A DNA stretch of 47,722 bases, taken from positions 1 to 47,722 of the forward strand of contig SXIH01000039.1 of NCBI GenBank assembly GCA_005772895.1. Direction: 5' to 3'. Source of the DNA: Bacteroidota bacterium. Its GTDB lineage: Bacteria > Bacteroidota > Bacteroidia > 2-12-FULL-35-15. Shown here one piece after another: positions 32,837 to 40,052 of the stretch. Every line of letters starts with the position of its first letter. Within the stretch, counting starts at the first letter, position 1. The notes below the pieces were generated by a model. It worked only from the letters and a program-made list of their open reading frames with translations, made no database searches and was not told the origin of the DNA. Made by a program: the position numbers and the translations under genes.

Positions 32837-32870
32837 TGTTGCTAAGTTACTAATATTAGCAACAATGAAT
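32831..32870 (-). promoter_or_regulatory. Perfect 15-bp stem-loop enclosing the WD40 start codon
   Basis: The arms ATTCATTGTTGCTAA (32831-32845) and TTAGCAACAATGAAT (32856-32870) pair perfectly around a 10-nt loop. In the minus-strand transcript the 3' arm contains the WD40 ATG (32836-32834). The 5' arm begins 5 nt after the chitinase stop. No T-tract follows, so it is less like a terminator than a structure that can hide the start site. Confidence 0.7.
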
Positions 32871-32875
32871 CCTTG

Positions 32876-34360
32876 TTAGTCCTTAATTATTTTTTGATGT
32901 TGTATTTCGTTTCCAGATTGAATGCTCAGAAAGTAAATCCCTTTTGCAAATTCTTGCAGATTGATTTTGTTTTCGCCTTCAAGCATTGTTTGTTGTAAAA
33001 GAATACTTCCTTTTACATCGCTTATCATAAATAATCCTTCTGTTTTATCTTTTACAGAAACAAATAGTTGTCCGTTTGTTGGGTTCGGATAAACAGAATA
33101 AAAAGAATTATTTGCTTCGGAAGTTGAAATGCTAGTAGTTAAACAAAATACTTGATTCAATGTATCTACCAAAGGTGTGCCGGCAATAACTCCGGAGCCC
33201 GGAGCTGTTTCCATATAATCACCAGTAATTTCCCAAATGATGGCACCGCGTGCATTGTTGTTTAAAATGTATTGCGCTTTGTGTCCAACAGATAATTTAT
33301 TGTCGTAAGAAACAAATGTACCAGGAGCTGTGCCTGTTGATTTCCCAATTAAATAAGGAACTTTTGCTGTGTTGTCCCAATATTGGTTGAACTGAGCCAT
33401 GTTTGCCATTACGTTATAATATAAAGGTGAACCATCATCAGCAAAAAATAAAGTAGTATTTGCATTGCAACTTGTACTTGCATGTAAAGCTGTTGCACCT
33501 GTTTGCGAGCGACCATAAAATCCAACTCCTAAATTTATTTTTGAAGCAGGTACTCCATAAGTTGTAGTCAGCATATTAAATGCAGCATTCAAATTAAAAG
33601 AAGGATCACCACTTGTTGGAGCGAACAATGGAGAATTATGGTTTGCCAAACAATCCCAAGCTCCGAAAAAATCATAAGTCATTAAATTAATCATGTCTAA
33701 AATGGGAACAATATTTGTCCATTCAATTTCTGTAGCATTAGCAGCACTCGCTCCGAAACAAGCTGATAATTTATAAGATTTACCATTCCGTATTCCCAAA
33801 GCTGTAATCGAATCACGAATCTCTTGCATAAAAATGGTGAAGTTTACTTTGTCGGCAGGTGTGCCCGAATGTGTTGCATAACCTGGATATTCCCAGTCAA
33901 TATCAATTCCATCGAAATTATAAAAGTCCAACAAGCGATTACATTCTGCTGCAAAGGTTGCACGCTTAGTTGCGTTGGCTGCAATGCCCGAAAAGTTATC
34001 TGACAAAGTCCAACCACCAATTGAAACCATTACTTCTGTTCCGGCATTGTGTGCTAAATCAATTACAGAAGTATTAGGATAATAAGATACAGGAGTAGTC
34101 GACCAATTGATTTGTCCCTGCAATAAATTTTCATCTGCCCAAGCATCAGTATTAGAAATTAAACCACTTACTTCCGGTTTGAAAAAACAATAATTTATTA
34201 CAGAGTATTTTGTATAAGCAATGGTTGTTGGTTTTACCAATTGACCTCTGTCGTACCATTGCCAGTTCGGATAGTATCCAATAATTTCTTTACAAGGTTG
34301 AGCTTTTAAAATAATATTTAGAAGCAATAAACCGGAAAGTAAAAAGTAAAATTTTTTCAT
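32876..34360 (-). CDS. Glycoside hydrolase family 18 chitinase with T9SS sorting tail
   Basis: 494 residues. Signal peptide to about residue 20 (LKAQ). The GH18 barrel has the SxGG motif VSIGGW (112-117) and the catalytic DGIDIDWE (150-157) with Glu157 as acid, then LMTYDFFGAWD and a C-terminal IWEITGDY. GH18 enzymes cleave chitin or related beta-1,4-GlcNAc chains by substrate-assisted catalysis. A T9SS type A sorting domain (YSVYPNPTNGQLFVSV...) closes the protein, so it is exported to the cell surface or medium. A TACGTTTG -7 element lies 20 bp upstream. Its 3' end is 5 nt from the WD40 hairpin. Confidence 0.94.
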   Translation of the reverse strand: MKKFYFLLSGLLLLNIILKAQPCKEIIGYYPNWQWYDRGQLVKPTTIAYTKYSVINYCFFKPEVSGLISNTDAWADENLLQGQINWSTTPVSYYPNTSVIDLAHNAGTEVMVSIGGWTLSDNFSGIAANATKRATFAAECNRLLDFYNFDGIDIDWEYPGYATHSGTPADKVNFTIFMQEIRDSITALGIRNGKSYKLSACFGASAANATEIEWTNIVPILDMINLMTYDFFGAWDCLANHNSPLFAPTSGDPSFNLNAAFNMLTTTYGVPASKINLGVGFYGRSQTGATALHASTSCNANTTLFFADDGSPLYYNVMANMAQFNQYWDNTAKVPYLIGKSTGTAPGTFVSYDNKLSVGHKAQYILNNNARGAIIWEITGDYMETAPGSGVIAGTPLVDTLNQVFCLTTSISTSEANNSFYSVYPNPTNGQLFVSVKDKTEGLFMISDVKGSILLQQTMLEGENKINLQEFAKGIYFLSIQSGNEIQHQKIIKD

Positions 34361-34379
34361 GACATTTTTTTTGAGATTT

Positions 34380-34387
34380 CAAACGTA
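34380..34387 (-). promoter_or_regulatory. -7 promoter element for the chitinase
   Basis: TACGTTTG on the minus strand (CAAACGTA on plus) fits TAnnTTTG and lies 20 bp from the ATG. The -33 part is not clear. Confidence 0.4.
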
Positions 34388-34545
34388 TGTCATTTTCTCA
34401 ATGAATAAAAGTCTCATCTTTCTTGAAAATTATGAATTGAATGAAACGGAGTTTTATTAATATACTGAAAATGAGTTAATTGTGAGATGTTTTATTACTC
34501 TTTGAATTGCTACTTTTATAATGAAATTATAATTCAAAAATTTGC

Positions 34546-34587
34546 TTGTCATCTTGTCAGAAATAAGCCACTGGCATGTAGATTGAC
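34546..34587 (+). promoter_or_regulatory. Sigma-54-like promoter with CTTGTCA box upstream of htpG
   Basis: TTGTCAT (34546-34552) and CTTGTCAG (34553-34560) are followed after 11 nt by TGGCAT-N5-TTGA (34572-34586). This fits the -24/-12 consensus TGGCAY-N5-TTGC except for the final base. The same box, spacing and promoter recur before lemA. The distance to the htpG ATG is 46 bp. Confidence 0.55.
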
Positions 34588-34632
34588 TACTAAGCACGAT
34601 TTACAATTAACCATTAACTAATAACGATTAAC

Positions 34633-36513
34633 ATGAGCACAGGAAAGATTAACGTACAGACCGAAAACATTTTCCCAATCATCAAAAAATTTCTTTACAG
34701 CGACCACGAAATATTTTTACGTGAGTTAGTTTCAAATGCTGTGGATGCCACTCAAAAATTAAAAACATTAACTTCTATTGGAGAAGCTAAAGGTGATTTG
34801 GGAGATATCAAAGTAGAAGTCATTATAAACAAAGAAGCAAAAACTTTAACCATCCGTGATAAAGGAATTGGGATGACGGCTGAAGAAATAGAAAAGTATA
34901 TTACTCAAATTGCATTCAGTGGTGCTGAAGAATTTGTAAATAAGTACAAAGACAAAACACCGGAAGCAAATGCAATCATCGGTCACTTCGGATTGGGTTT
35001 CTACTCAGGATTTATGGTGGCAAAGAAAATTGAAATATATTCATTATCATTTAAAGAAGCAGCAAAAGCTGTGCGTTGGGAATGTGATGGTAGTCCGGAG
35101 TACACATTAGTAGATACAGATAAAACAACAAGAGGAACAGATATAGTTTTACACATTGCTGATGATTCAGAAGAATTTTTAGAACAACAACGCATCGATC
35201 ATCTTTTACATAAATACTGTAAGTTTTTACCGGTCGAAATTAAATTCGGAACTAAAAACCTGCCTGCCGGAGAGGCAGGAGAAGGCCAATCAGGTGGTGA
35301 AGTAGAAGTTGACAATGTGATTAACAATCCGTCTCCGGCATGGACAAAAAAGCCAGCAGACTTGAATGATGAGGATTACAAAGCATTCTACCGCGAATTG
35401 TATCCAATGAATTTTGAAGATCCACTGTTTCATATTCATTTGAATGTGGATTATCCATTTAATCTTACTGGAATTTTATATTTCCCAAGAATCAAAAAAT
35501 CTTTCGAAATTCAAAAAGATAAAATTCAATTGTACAGCAACCAAGTTTTTGTAACTGATTCGGTAGAAAACATTGTTCCCGACTTTTTATCTTTATTACA
35601 AGGAGTTATTGATTCTCCGGATATTCCTTTGAATGTTAGTCGTAGTTATTTACAAAGCGATGGTAATGTAAAAAAGATTGCTGCTCATATCACTAAAAAA
35701 GTTGCTGATAAATTAGAAGAGATTTTCAAAAAAGACAGAGCAGATTTTGAAAGTAAATGGGAAGACATAAAAGTATTTGTTCAATACGGAATGTTGTCGG
35801 AAGAAAAATTTTACGAGAAAGCACAAAAGTTTGCTCTCTTGAAAAATACTGAAGGCGTGTATTCCACATTAGAAGAATATGCAGAAAAAGTAAAAGTTGC
35901 TCAAACCGATAAAGACAAACGTGTTATTTATTTGTACACCACAAATATTGAAGAGCAACATAGTTTTATTGAAACAGCAAAAGAACGTGGCTACGATGTA
36001 ATTGTTTTTGATAGTCCGATTGATTCACATTATATTAATCAATTAGAGCAAAAACTAGGAAACACATCATTCGTTCGGGTTGATGCAGACGTAATTGATA
36101 AATTAATTAAGAAAGAAGAAGTACAACCAAGTAAACTTTCGGAGGAAGAACAAAATATGTTGAAGCCAATTGTGGAAGAAACAGTTCCTAAAGAAAAGTT
36201 CACTGTGGTATTTGAGAGTCTTAGTGAAAAAGACGCACCCATGTTAATTACGAAGCCGGAGTTTATGAGAAGGATGAAAGATATGAGTGCAATGGGAGGT
36301 GGAATGGCATTTTATGGTTCTATGCCTGAGATGCATAATTTGGTGGTGAATTCTAACCATCCTTTAATATCTAAAATATTGAATGAGAAGGACTTAGACA
36401 AGAAAAAACAACTGACAAAACAGACTGCAGATTTGGCAATGTTGTCGCAAGGCCTATTAAAAGGTGAGGAATTGACCAAGTTTATTAAGAGAAGTGTTGA
36501 TTTAATTGACTAG
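34633..36513 (+). CDS. htpG: Molecular chaperone HtpG (Hsp90)
   Basis: 626 residues, standard bacterial Hsp90 length. N-terminal GHKL ATPase domain with the FLRELVSNAVDA segment (about 29-40, metal-binding Asn), DKGIGMT (about 79-85) and HFGLGFYSGF (about 118-127). The middle domain includes the NPSPAWTKKPADLNDEDY stretch and RGVIDSPDIPLNVSRSYLQ-type block, and the C-terminal dimerisation domain ends ...IKRSVDLID. It folds client proteins in the cytoplasm. Residues about 208-222 (NLPAGEAGEGQSGG) come from a repeat-like DNA segment in a loop that is variable among homologues. The likely promoter is the sigma-54-like element. A dispersed repeat starts on the base after the stop. Confidence 0.96.
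   Translation: MSTGKINVQTENIFPIIKKFLYSDHEIFLRELVSNAVDATQKLKTLTSIGEAKGDLGDIKVEVIINKEAKTLTIRDKGIGMTAEEIEKYITQIAFSGAEEFVNKYKDKTPEANAIIGHFGLGFYSGFMVAKKIEIYSLSFKEAAKAVRWECDGSPEYTLVDTDKTTRGTDIVLHIADDSEEFLEQQRIDHLLHKYCKFLPVEIKFGTKNLPAGEAGEGQSGGEVEVDNVINNPSPAWTKKPADLNDEDYKAFYRELYPMNFEDPLFHIHLNVDYPFNLTGILYFPRIKKSFEIQKDKIQLYSNQVFVTDSVENIVPDFLSLLQGVIDSPDIPLNVSRSYLQSDGNVKKIAAHITKKVADKLEEIFKKDRADFESKWEDIKVFVQYGMLSEEKFYEKAQKFALLKNTEGVYSTLEEYAEKVKVAQTDKDKRVIYLYTTNIEEQHSFIETAKERGYDVIVFDSPIDSHYINQLEQKLGNTSFVRVDADVIDKLIKKEEVQPSKLSEEEQNMLKPIVEETVPKEKFTVVFESLSEKDAPMLITKPEFMRRMKDMSAMGGGMAFYGSMPEMHNLVVNSNHPLISKILNEKDLDKKKQLTKQTADLAMLSQGLLKGEELTKFIKRSVDLID
35257..35295. repeat. CCTGCC/GGCAGG repeat-like segment inside htpG
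   Basis: AACCTGCCTGCCGGAGAGGC continues to GGCAGG and, a little later, CAATCAGG. It shares the first 11 bases with the palindrome at 21841 and its arms are partly complementary. It is read in frame as Asn-Leu-Pro-Ala-Gly-Glu-Ala-Gly, in a loop between the middle-domain strands. Confidence 0.6.
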
Positions 36514-36549
36514 ACCTCACCCCAGTCCTCTCCAAATGGAGAGGGGGCT
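36514..36549. repeat. ACCTCACCCC...CTCTCC dispersed repeat after htpG
   Basis: ACCTCACCCC begins directly after the htpG TAG. CCTCTCC (36528-36534) pairs with GGAGAGG (36538-36544) to form a hairpin. Same family as 21932, 37276 and 41640. Confidence 0.8.
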
Positions 36550-36579
36550 TGATTCTAGTATAAAAGTTTATCTTTACTA

Positions 36580-36630
36580 CTGACAAAATTCGTCAGCTTG
36601 TCATTGCCATTACAATGGTATATGCTTTGA
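36580..36630 (+). promoter_or_regulatory. Sigma-54-like promoter with CTGAC/GTCAG and CTTGTCA boxes upstream of lemA
   Basis: Inverted repeat CTGAC-N7-GTCAG (36580-36596), then CTTGTCAT (36597-36604), 11 nt, and TGGTAT-N5-TTGA (36616-36630). Layout and spacing match the htpG upstream region base for base in distance. The ATG at 36669 is 39 bp downstream; the in-frame ATG at 36615 overlaps the promoter. Confidence 0.55.
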
Positions 36631-36668
36631 CAATAGGGGGACATATTAACCAAAACAAACTAAAAACA

Positions 36669-37274
36669 ATGAAAAAAGGAACTATCATTTTAGCTGTAAT
36701 AGGCTTATTTGTATTATTAATTGGATTTAACGGGTGTAGCTCGTATAACTCAATGGTTACAATGGATGAAGGTGTTACTGCACAATGGCAACAAGTAGAA
36801 GTTGCTTACCAGGCTCGTATGGACAAAACAAAAAATCTATTCGAAATTGTACAAAGCGTAGCTGATTTTGAAAAAACTACATTGGCTGAAGTAATGGAAG
36901 CTCGTAGTAAAGCAACCAGTATTCAAATCAATGCTGATAATATCACTCCAGAGAAGTTAGCTGAGTTTGAAAAAGCTCAAAATGCTTTCGGCTCATCTTT
37001 AGGACGATTGATGGCAGTAGCTGAAAACTATCCGGCTTTACAAAGTGTTCAAGCTTTCCGCGATTTTCAGGCTCAATACGAAGGAATGGAAAACCGTATT
37101 TCAACAGAGCGTATGCGTTTCAACGAAGCAGCTCAGAATTTGAATACAACCATTCGTAAATTCCCAAAAAATATTTGGGCTGGAATGTTCGGATTTGAAA
37201 AACGTGCTTACTTTGAATCACAAGCAGGTGCCGAAACAGCTCCTGATATTAAGAGCATGAGAGATAAGAAATAA
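36669..37274 (+). CDS. lemA: LemA family protein
   Basis: 201 residues from the ATG at 36669. N-terminal membrane anchor/lipobox-like segment (about 6-23, VIGLFVLLIGFNGCSSYN), then the LemA helical domain with YNSMVTMDEGVTAQWQQVEVAYQARMDKTKNL and ENYPALQSVQAFRDFQAQYEGMENRI (about 117-142), the family signature. The role of LemA is unsettled; it often pairs with TPM-domain proteins, as here. An ATG at 36615 would add 18 residues but falls in the promoter and hides the membrane segment. First gene of LemA-TPM-TPM. A dispersed repeat begins one base after the stop. Confidence 0.92.
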   Translation: MKKGTIILAVIGLFVLLIGFNGCSSYNSMVTMDEGVTAQWQQVEVAYQARMDKTKNLFEIVQSVADFEKTTLAEVMEARSKATSIQINADNITPEKLAEFEKAQNAFGSSLGRLMAVAENYPALQSVQAFRDFQAQYEGMENRISTERMRFNEAAQNLNTTIRKFPKNIWAGMFGFEKRAYFESQAGAETAPDIKSMRDKK

Positions 37275-37275
37275 G

Positions 37276-37350
37276 ACCTCACCCCTTAATCCCCTCTCCA
37301 TTTGGAGAGGGGAAAACAAAACTTTTAGTCTCTCCCAAAACTGGGAGAGA
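37276..37350. repeat. ACCTCACCCC repeat plus a second hairpin after lemA
   Basis: ACCTCACCCC starts one base after the lemA stop. CCCCTCTCC (37291-37299) pairs with GGAGAGGGG (37304-37312). A second hairpin, TCTCTCCCA-AAAC-TGGGAGAGA (37329-37350), follows. Confidence 0.8.
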
Positions 37351-37379
37351 TGGAAAGTGTCAAGACTAATAAATAAAAT

Positions 37380-37820
37380 ATGTCAGCAAGAAATTTCTTT
37401 TCCTCCGATCAACAAACAGCTATTAAGCAAGCTATCGCGAATGCGGAGTTAAATACTTCAGGTGAAATTCGTGTGCACATTGATAATAGATGCAAAGGTG
37501 ATGTGTTGGATTGTGCAGCAAATATGTTTCATGAATTAAAAATGGATACAACAGAATTGCGGAATGGTGTTTTGTTTTATCTGGCAGTTTCTGATCATAA
37601 ATTTGCAATACTTGGTGATAAAGGAATCAATGAAAAAGTTCCCGTAGATTTTTGGGACAATATTAAAGAAGTGATGTTATCGCATTTTAAAAAACAGGAA
37701 TTTACAGAAGGTCTTTGTAAAGGAATAGAAATGGCAGGAGAGAAATTGAAGACTCATTTTCCTTTACAGCACAATGATACCAATGAACTTCACAACGATG
37801 TGAGTTTTGGTAATAATTAA
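37380..37820 (+). CDS. TPM-domain protein, short cytoplasmic form
   Basis: 146 residues that consist of one TPM domain: FSSDQQTAIKQAIANAELNTSGEIRVHIDNRC at the start, VLFYLAVSDHKFAILGDKGINEKVP in the middle and HFKKQEFTEGLCKGIEMAGEKLKTHFP at the end. There is no signal peptide or membrane helix. TPM domains have been described with phosphatase-like activity or as membrane-associated repair factors, but the role of this form is unknown. It lies between LemA and a second, larger TPM protein, and the second gene begins 10 bp after its stop. Confidence 0.85.
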   Translation: MSARNFFSSDQQTAIKQAIANAELNTSGEIRVHIDNRCKGDVLDCAANMFHELKMDTTELRNGVLFYLAVSDHKFAILGDKGINEKVPVDFWDNIKEVMLSHFKKQEFTEGLCKGIEMAGEKLKTHFPLQHNDTNELHNDVSFGNN

Positions 37821-37830
37821 ATCTACTCTA

Positions 37831-38601
37831 ATGTTAAAAAAATATTTTTCGATTTTATTTTTATTCTTATCAGTATTTACTTTTGCTCAGTCGGATGGAA
37901 TTCCTGATCGACCAAGTCCTCCTCGATTAGTAAATAATTTATCACAAGAGTTTCCTGATTTTATTTCCTCAAGTGAGCAATCACAATTAGAAAGAAAATT
38001 ATCGGCTTTTGCGAATGAAACATCCAATCAAATTGTGGTAGTAATTGTGGATGATTTAGGTGGAATGGAGCCATGGGATTATGCAACACGTTTGGGACAA
38101 AAATGGGGTGCAGGGCAATCTAAGCAAGACAATGGAGTTGTTATTCTGATAAAGCCAACTGGTGGTAAAGGTCAACGTAAAGTTCATATTGCTGTAGGTT
38201 ATGGTTTAGAAGGAGCAATTCCTGATGCAACTGCTAATCAAATTTCGGATAATGAATTAGGTCCGGGTTTAGCTTCTGGAAATTATTATGATGCTATTGA
38301 TAAAACGGTAGATGTATTGATGGCTTTGGCAAAAGGCGAATACAATTCGGATGCGTACGGAAAAAAATCAAAACGTTTTCCTAAACAAATTATCATTCCA
38401 ATTATTTTAATTATTCTTTTTATCATTTTCAGATCATCAAGAGGTGGCAGAGGCGGAGGAGGAATGAGTATGGGAACCGGATTTTTATTAGGCTCAATGT
38501 TCCGTGGTGGCGGAGGTGGATTTGGTGGTGGTTCTTCTGGCGGTTTCGGAGGATTTGGTGGCGGAGGCTTTGGCGGTGGCGGAGCAGGTGGAAGCTGGTA
38601 A
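37831..38601 (+). CDS. TPM-domain membrane protein with Gly-rich tail
   Basis: 256 residues from the ATG at 37831; a TTG 8 codons earlier overlaps the previous gene and is rejected. Signal peptide (about 1-19, TFAQ), TPM domain (about 25-170: FPDFISSSEQSQLERKLSAFANETSNQIVVVIVDDLGG, KWGAGQSKQDNGVVILIKP, VGYGLEGAIPDATA), a transmembrane helix (about 190-203) and a Gly-rich C-terminus (about 207-256) with short GGG/FGG repeats. The Gly tail is common in this family. It likely forms a membrane-attached partner of LemA. A short hairpin and a bidirectional terminator follow. Confidence 0.88.
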   Translation: MLKKYFSILFLFLSVFTFAQSDGIPDRPSPPRLVNNLSQEFPDFISSSEQSQLERKLSAFANETSNQIVVVIVDDLGGMEPWDYATRLGQKWGAGQSKQDNGVVILIKPTGGKGQRKVHIAVGYGLEGAIPDATANQISDNELGPGLASGNYYDAIDKTVDVLMALAKGEYNSDAYGKKSKRFPKQIIIPIILIILFIIFRSSRGGRGGGGMSMGTGFLLGSMFRGGGGGFGGGSSGGFGGFGGGGFGGGGAGGSW

Positions 38602-38608
38602 AATAATT

Positions 38609-38634
38609 TCACACTTTGACTACGCTCAGTGTGA
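38609..38634. repeat. TCACACT/AGTGTGA dispersed repeat
   Basis: A 7-bp inverted repeat (38609-38615 and 38628-38634) around TTGACTACGCTC, 7 bp after the TPM gene. Its CTACGCTCAGTGTGACA part recalls the other GTCATTTCGAG/GTCACCCTGAGC repeats in the window. Confidence 0.5.
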
Positions 38635-38660
38635 CAATGAAAGGATAAGTACTAATAAAA

Positions 38661-38687
38661 AAAATCCCTCGATCACCGAGGGATTTT
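38661..38687. terminator. Bidirectional rho-independent terminator
   Basis: AAAATCCCTCG (38661-38671) pairs perfectly with CGAGGGATTTT (38677-38687) around a 5-nt loop, with A-run upstream and T-run downstream. It lies between the convergent TPM and MauE-thioredoxin genes and can serve both. Confidence 0.9.
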
Positions 38688-38694
38688 TTATTCA

Positions 38695-39624
38695 TTATTT
38701 TTGTAACCACTTCTCTAATTCACCTTGATCTAAGTCGATATAATTTACATCGAATTCTATTATGCTGTTGTTGATTAAATATATTCTCGGCATATTTAAT
38801 CCTGCCAGAAAAATAAAATTTTTTCCATTTAAAATGCAGTGAGGAATAGCTTCTGCATGTGTGTCGTCATAAAATGGTTTTAGCTTTTCATCGGTCCCAT
38901 TTAAAACAATATACATTGGAATTTGTGGATTGCGCTCATGAATAATTCTCAATTTTTTTGCAGCAATTCTGCAATGTGGACAGGACATGCTCATAAATGA
39001 TATGATCTGTTTGCCTTTTGAAAGTGTTTTAGGAGGAATGTTTAATGTAGCATTGTTGTACAAGGAGTCTAGTTCCAATTTAAAATTTTGTGTGTCTTTA
39101 TTTAAATAAACTTCAGAATAATTTAATTCAATTGGATTACGGACAAATGGAAAGGCAATGCTACATGCAAAAATAAGTGTGATAGCAATACTCCACTTTT
39201 TGGGCACTTCCCAACCTTCATGAAATTTGTAGAGGATAAAAAATAGTGTAAGCATCATGATGTTTTTTACTAATGCTTGAAGAGGTGTCATTTTTATTGT
39301 TTCCCCAAAGCAACCACAATTGCCTTTGTTACCTACAATTACAATTAAAAGAATTAAATAAACACAAAAAATAAGCAATGTTCCAATTGCTAACTTGTAG
39401 GTAAAGTTTTTCAAATTTAAATTGAATAACAATAATATGCCAATTAGAAATTCAAACCCAATAAGTACTCTGGCAACAAAAGGAGCGACTTGCCAATTAA
39501 TAAAACCTAAATCAACAAAAGTATATTCAAAAGGTTCAATCGGGAATAGCTTTGTCCATCCCGAATAAATAAACACAACACCCATTAATGAACAAAGGAA
39601 AATCAGAAATATTTTTTTAGCCAT
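38695..39624 (-). CDS. MauE/DoxX-like membrane domain fused to thioredoxin-like domain
   Basis: 309 residues from the ATG at 39624. Four or five transmembrane helices (about 5-135) of the MauE/DoxX fold with KGNCGCFGE (101-108), which carries the CGCFG motif, then a periplasmic thioredoxin-like domain with active-site CPHC (215-218) in SFMSMSCPHCR and ILNGKNFIFLAGLNMPRIYLI. The fusion could move electrons across the inner membrane to a periplasmic dithiol, in the manner of DsbD/CcdA, for making or reducing disulfides. An ATG four codons upstream (39636) is also possible. It lies downstream of the small Cys-containing lipoprotein gene, from which it is separated by a terminator. Confidence 0.83.
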   Translation of the reverse strand: MAKKIFLIFLCSLMGVVFIYSGWTKLFPIEPFEYTFVDLGFINWQVAPFVARVLIGFEFLIGILLLFNLNLKNFTYKLAIGTLLIFCVYLILLIVIVGNKGNCGCFGETIKMTPLQALVKNIMMLTLFFILYKFHEGWEVPKKWSIAITLIFACSIAFPFVRNPIELNYSEVYLNKDTQNFKLELDSLYNNATLNIPPKTLSKGKQIISFMSMSCPHCRIAAKKLRIIHERNPQIPMYIVLNGTDEKLKPFYDDTHAEAIPHCILNGKNFIFLAGLNMPRIYLINNSIIEFDVNYIDLDQGELEKWLQK

Positions 39625-39644
39625 TTTAAAATACATTTAGGATA

Positions 39645-39680
39645 AAAAAAAAGCGTCCTTCTCAGAAGAACGCTTTTTTA
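39645..39680. terminator. Hairpin terminator after the small lipoprotein gene
   Basis: AAAAAAGCGT pairs with ACGCTTTTTT (stem GCGT/ACGC plus A/T runs) around an inner CTTC-TCA-GAAG hairpin with one C/A mismatch. Flanking A- and T-runs let it act on either strand. Confidence 0.8.
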
Positions 39681-39695
39681 TAAACCAATCAAAGA

Positions 39696-39932
39696 TTAAT
39701 TCAAAGTACAATCACTAGTGTATGTTCCACCAGTAGTAGTAGAAGTTGAGCTTAAACAAGCTGCTCTAGCATCACCTTTTTTAGCTTCAGTGTAAGTTAT
39801 AGTGCTAGTAGAAGATGTAGATCCGCCACCTGTAGCAGTAAAGGTGTCAGTACAAGTACAAACGCGGTCTTTTTTGCAAGAAGCAAAAGATGCAGCTGTT
39901 ACAACAGCAACAAATAATAATACTTTTTTCAT
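39696..39932 (-). CDS. Small cysteine-containing lipoprotein
   Basis: 78 residues: signal peptide with lipobox SFASC (Cys19) and KKDR after it, then CTCTD, a Ser/Thr/Gly-rich middle (TATGGGSTSSTST, about 33-45), YTEAKKGDARAACLSS and a final SDCTLN. It has four Cys beyond the lipid Cys, enough for two disulfides. It should be anchored on the periplasmic or outer face. No family recognised. A strong promoter precedes it and a terminator follows. The MauE-thioredoxin gene downstream could help its disulfides, but that is only inference. Confidence 0.75.
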   Translation of the reverse strand: MKKVLLFVAVVTAASFASCKKDRVCTCTDTFTATGGGSTSSTSTITYTEAKKGDARAACLSSTSTTTGGTYTSDCTLN

Positions 39933-39962
39933 TTTTAGTTAGTTTTTTAGTTAATACAGGGG

Positions 39963-39995
39963 CAAATTTATTGTTTTTTTTCAAAATAGTACAAA
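39963..39995 (-). promoter_or_regulatory. Consensus Bacteroidota promoter for the small lipoprotein
   Basis: On the minus strand TTTG (39995-39992), 21 bp, TAAATTTG (39970-39963). Both parts match the TTTG-N19-21-TAnnTTTG consensus. The predicted leader to the ATG at 39932 is about 24 nt. Confidence 0.7.
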
Positions 39996-40052
39996 AGAAT
40001 GCGTCTAAATTGCATGATTTTTCATAACATATTGAAAATCAGTTAGAAAACA

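Noticed and set aside
32831..32870. Terminator of the chitinase gene
   Set aside because: The strong stem is followed by coding sequence without a T-run, and it covers the next start codon; kept as a regulatory hairpin.
36615..36668. Longer LemA start
   Set aside because: The extra 18 codons overlap the promoter-like element and hide the N-terminal membrane segment.
38286..38612. Proline-rich minus-strand frame
   Set aside because: It is the complement of the Gly-rich tail of the TPM protein; composition explains it.
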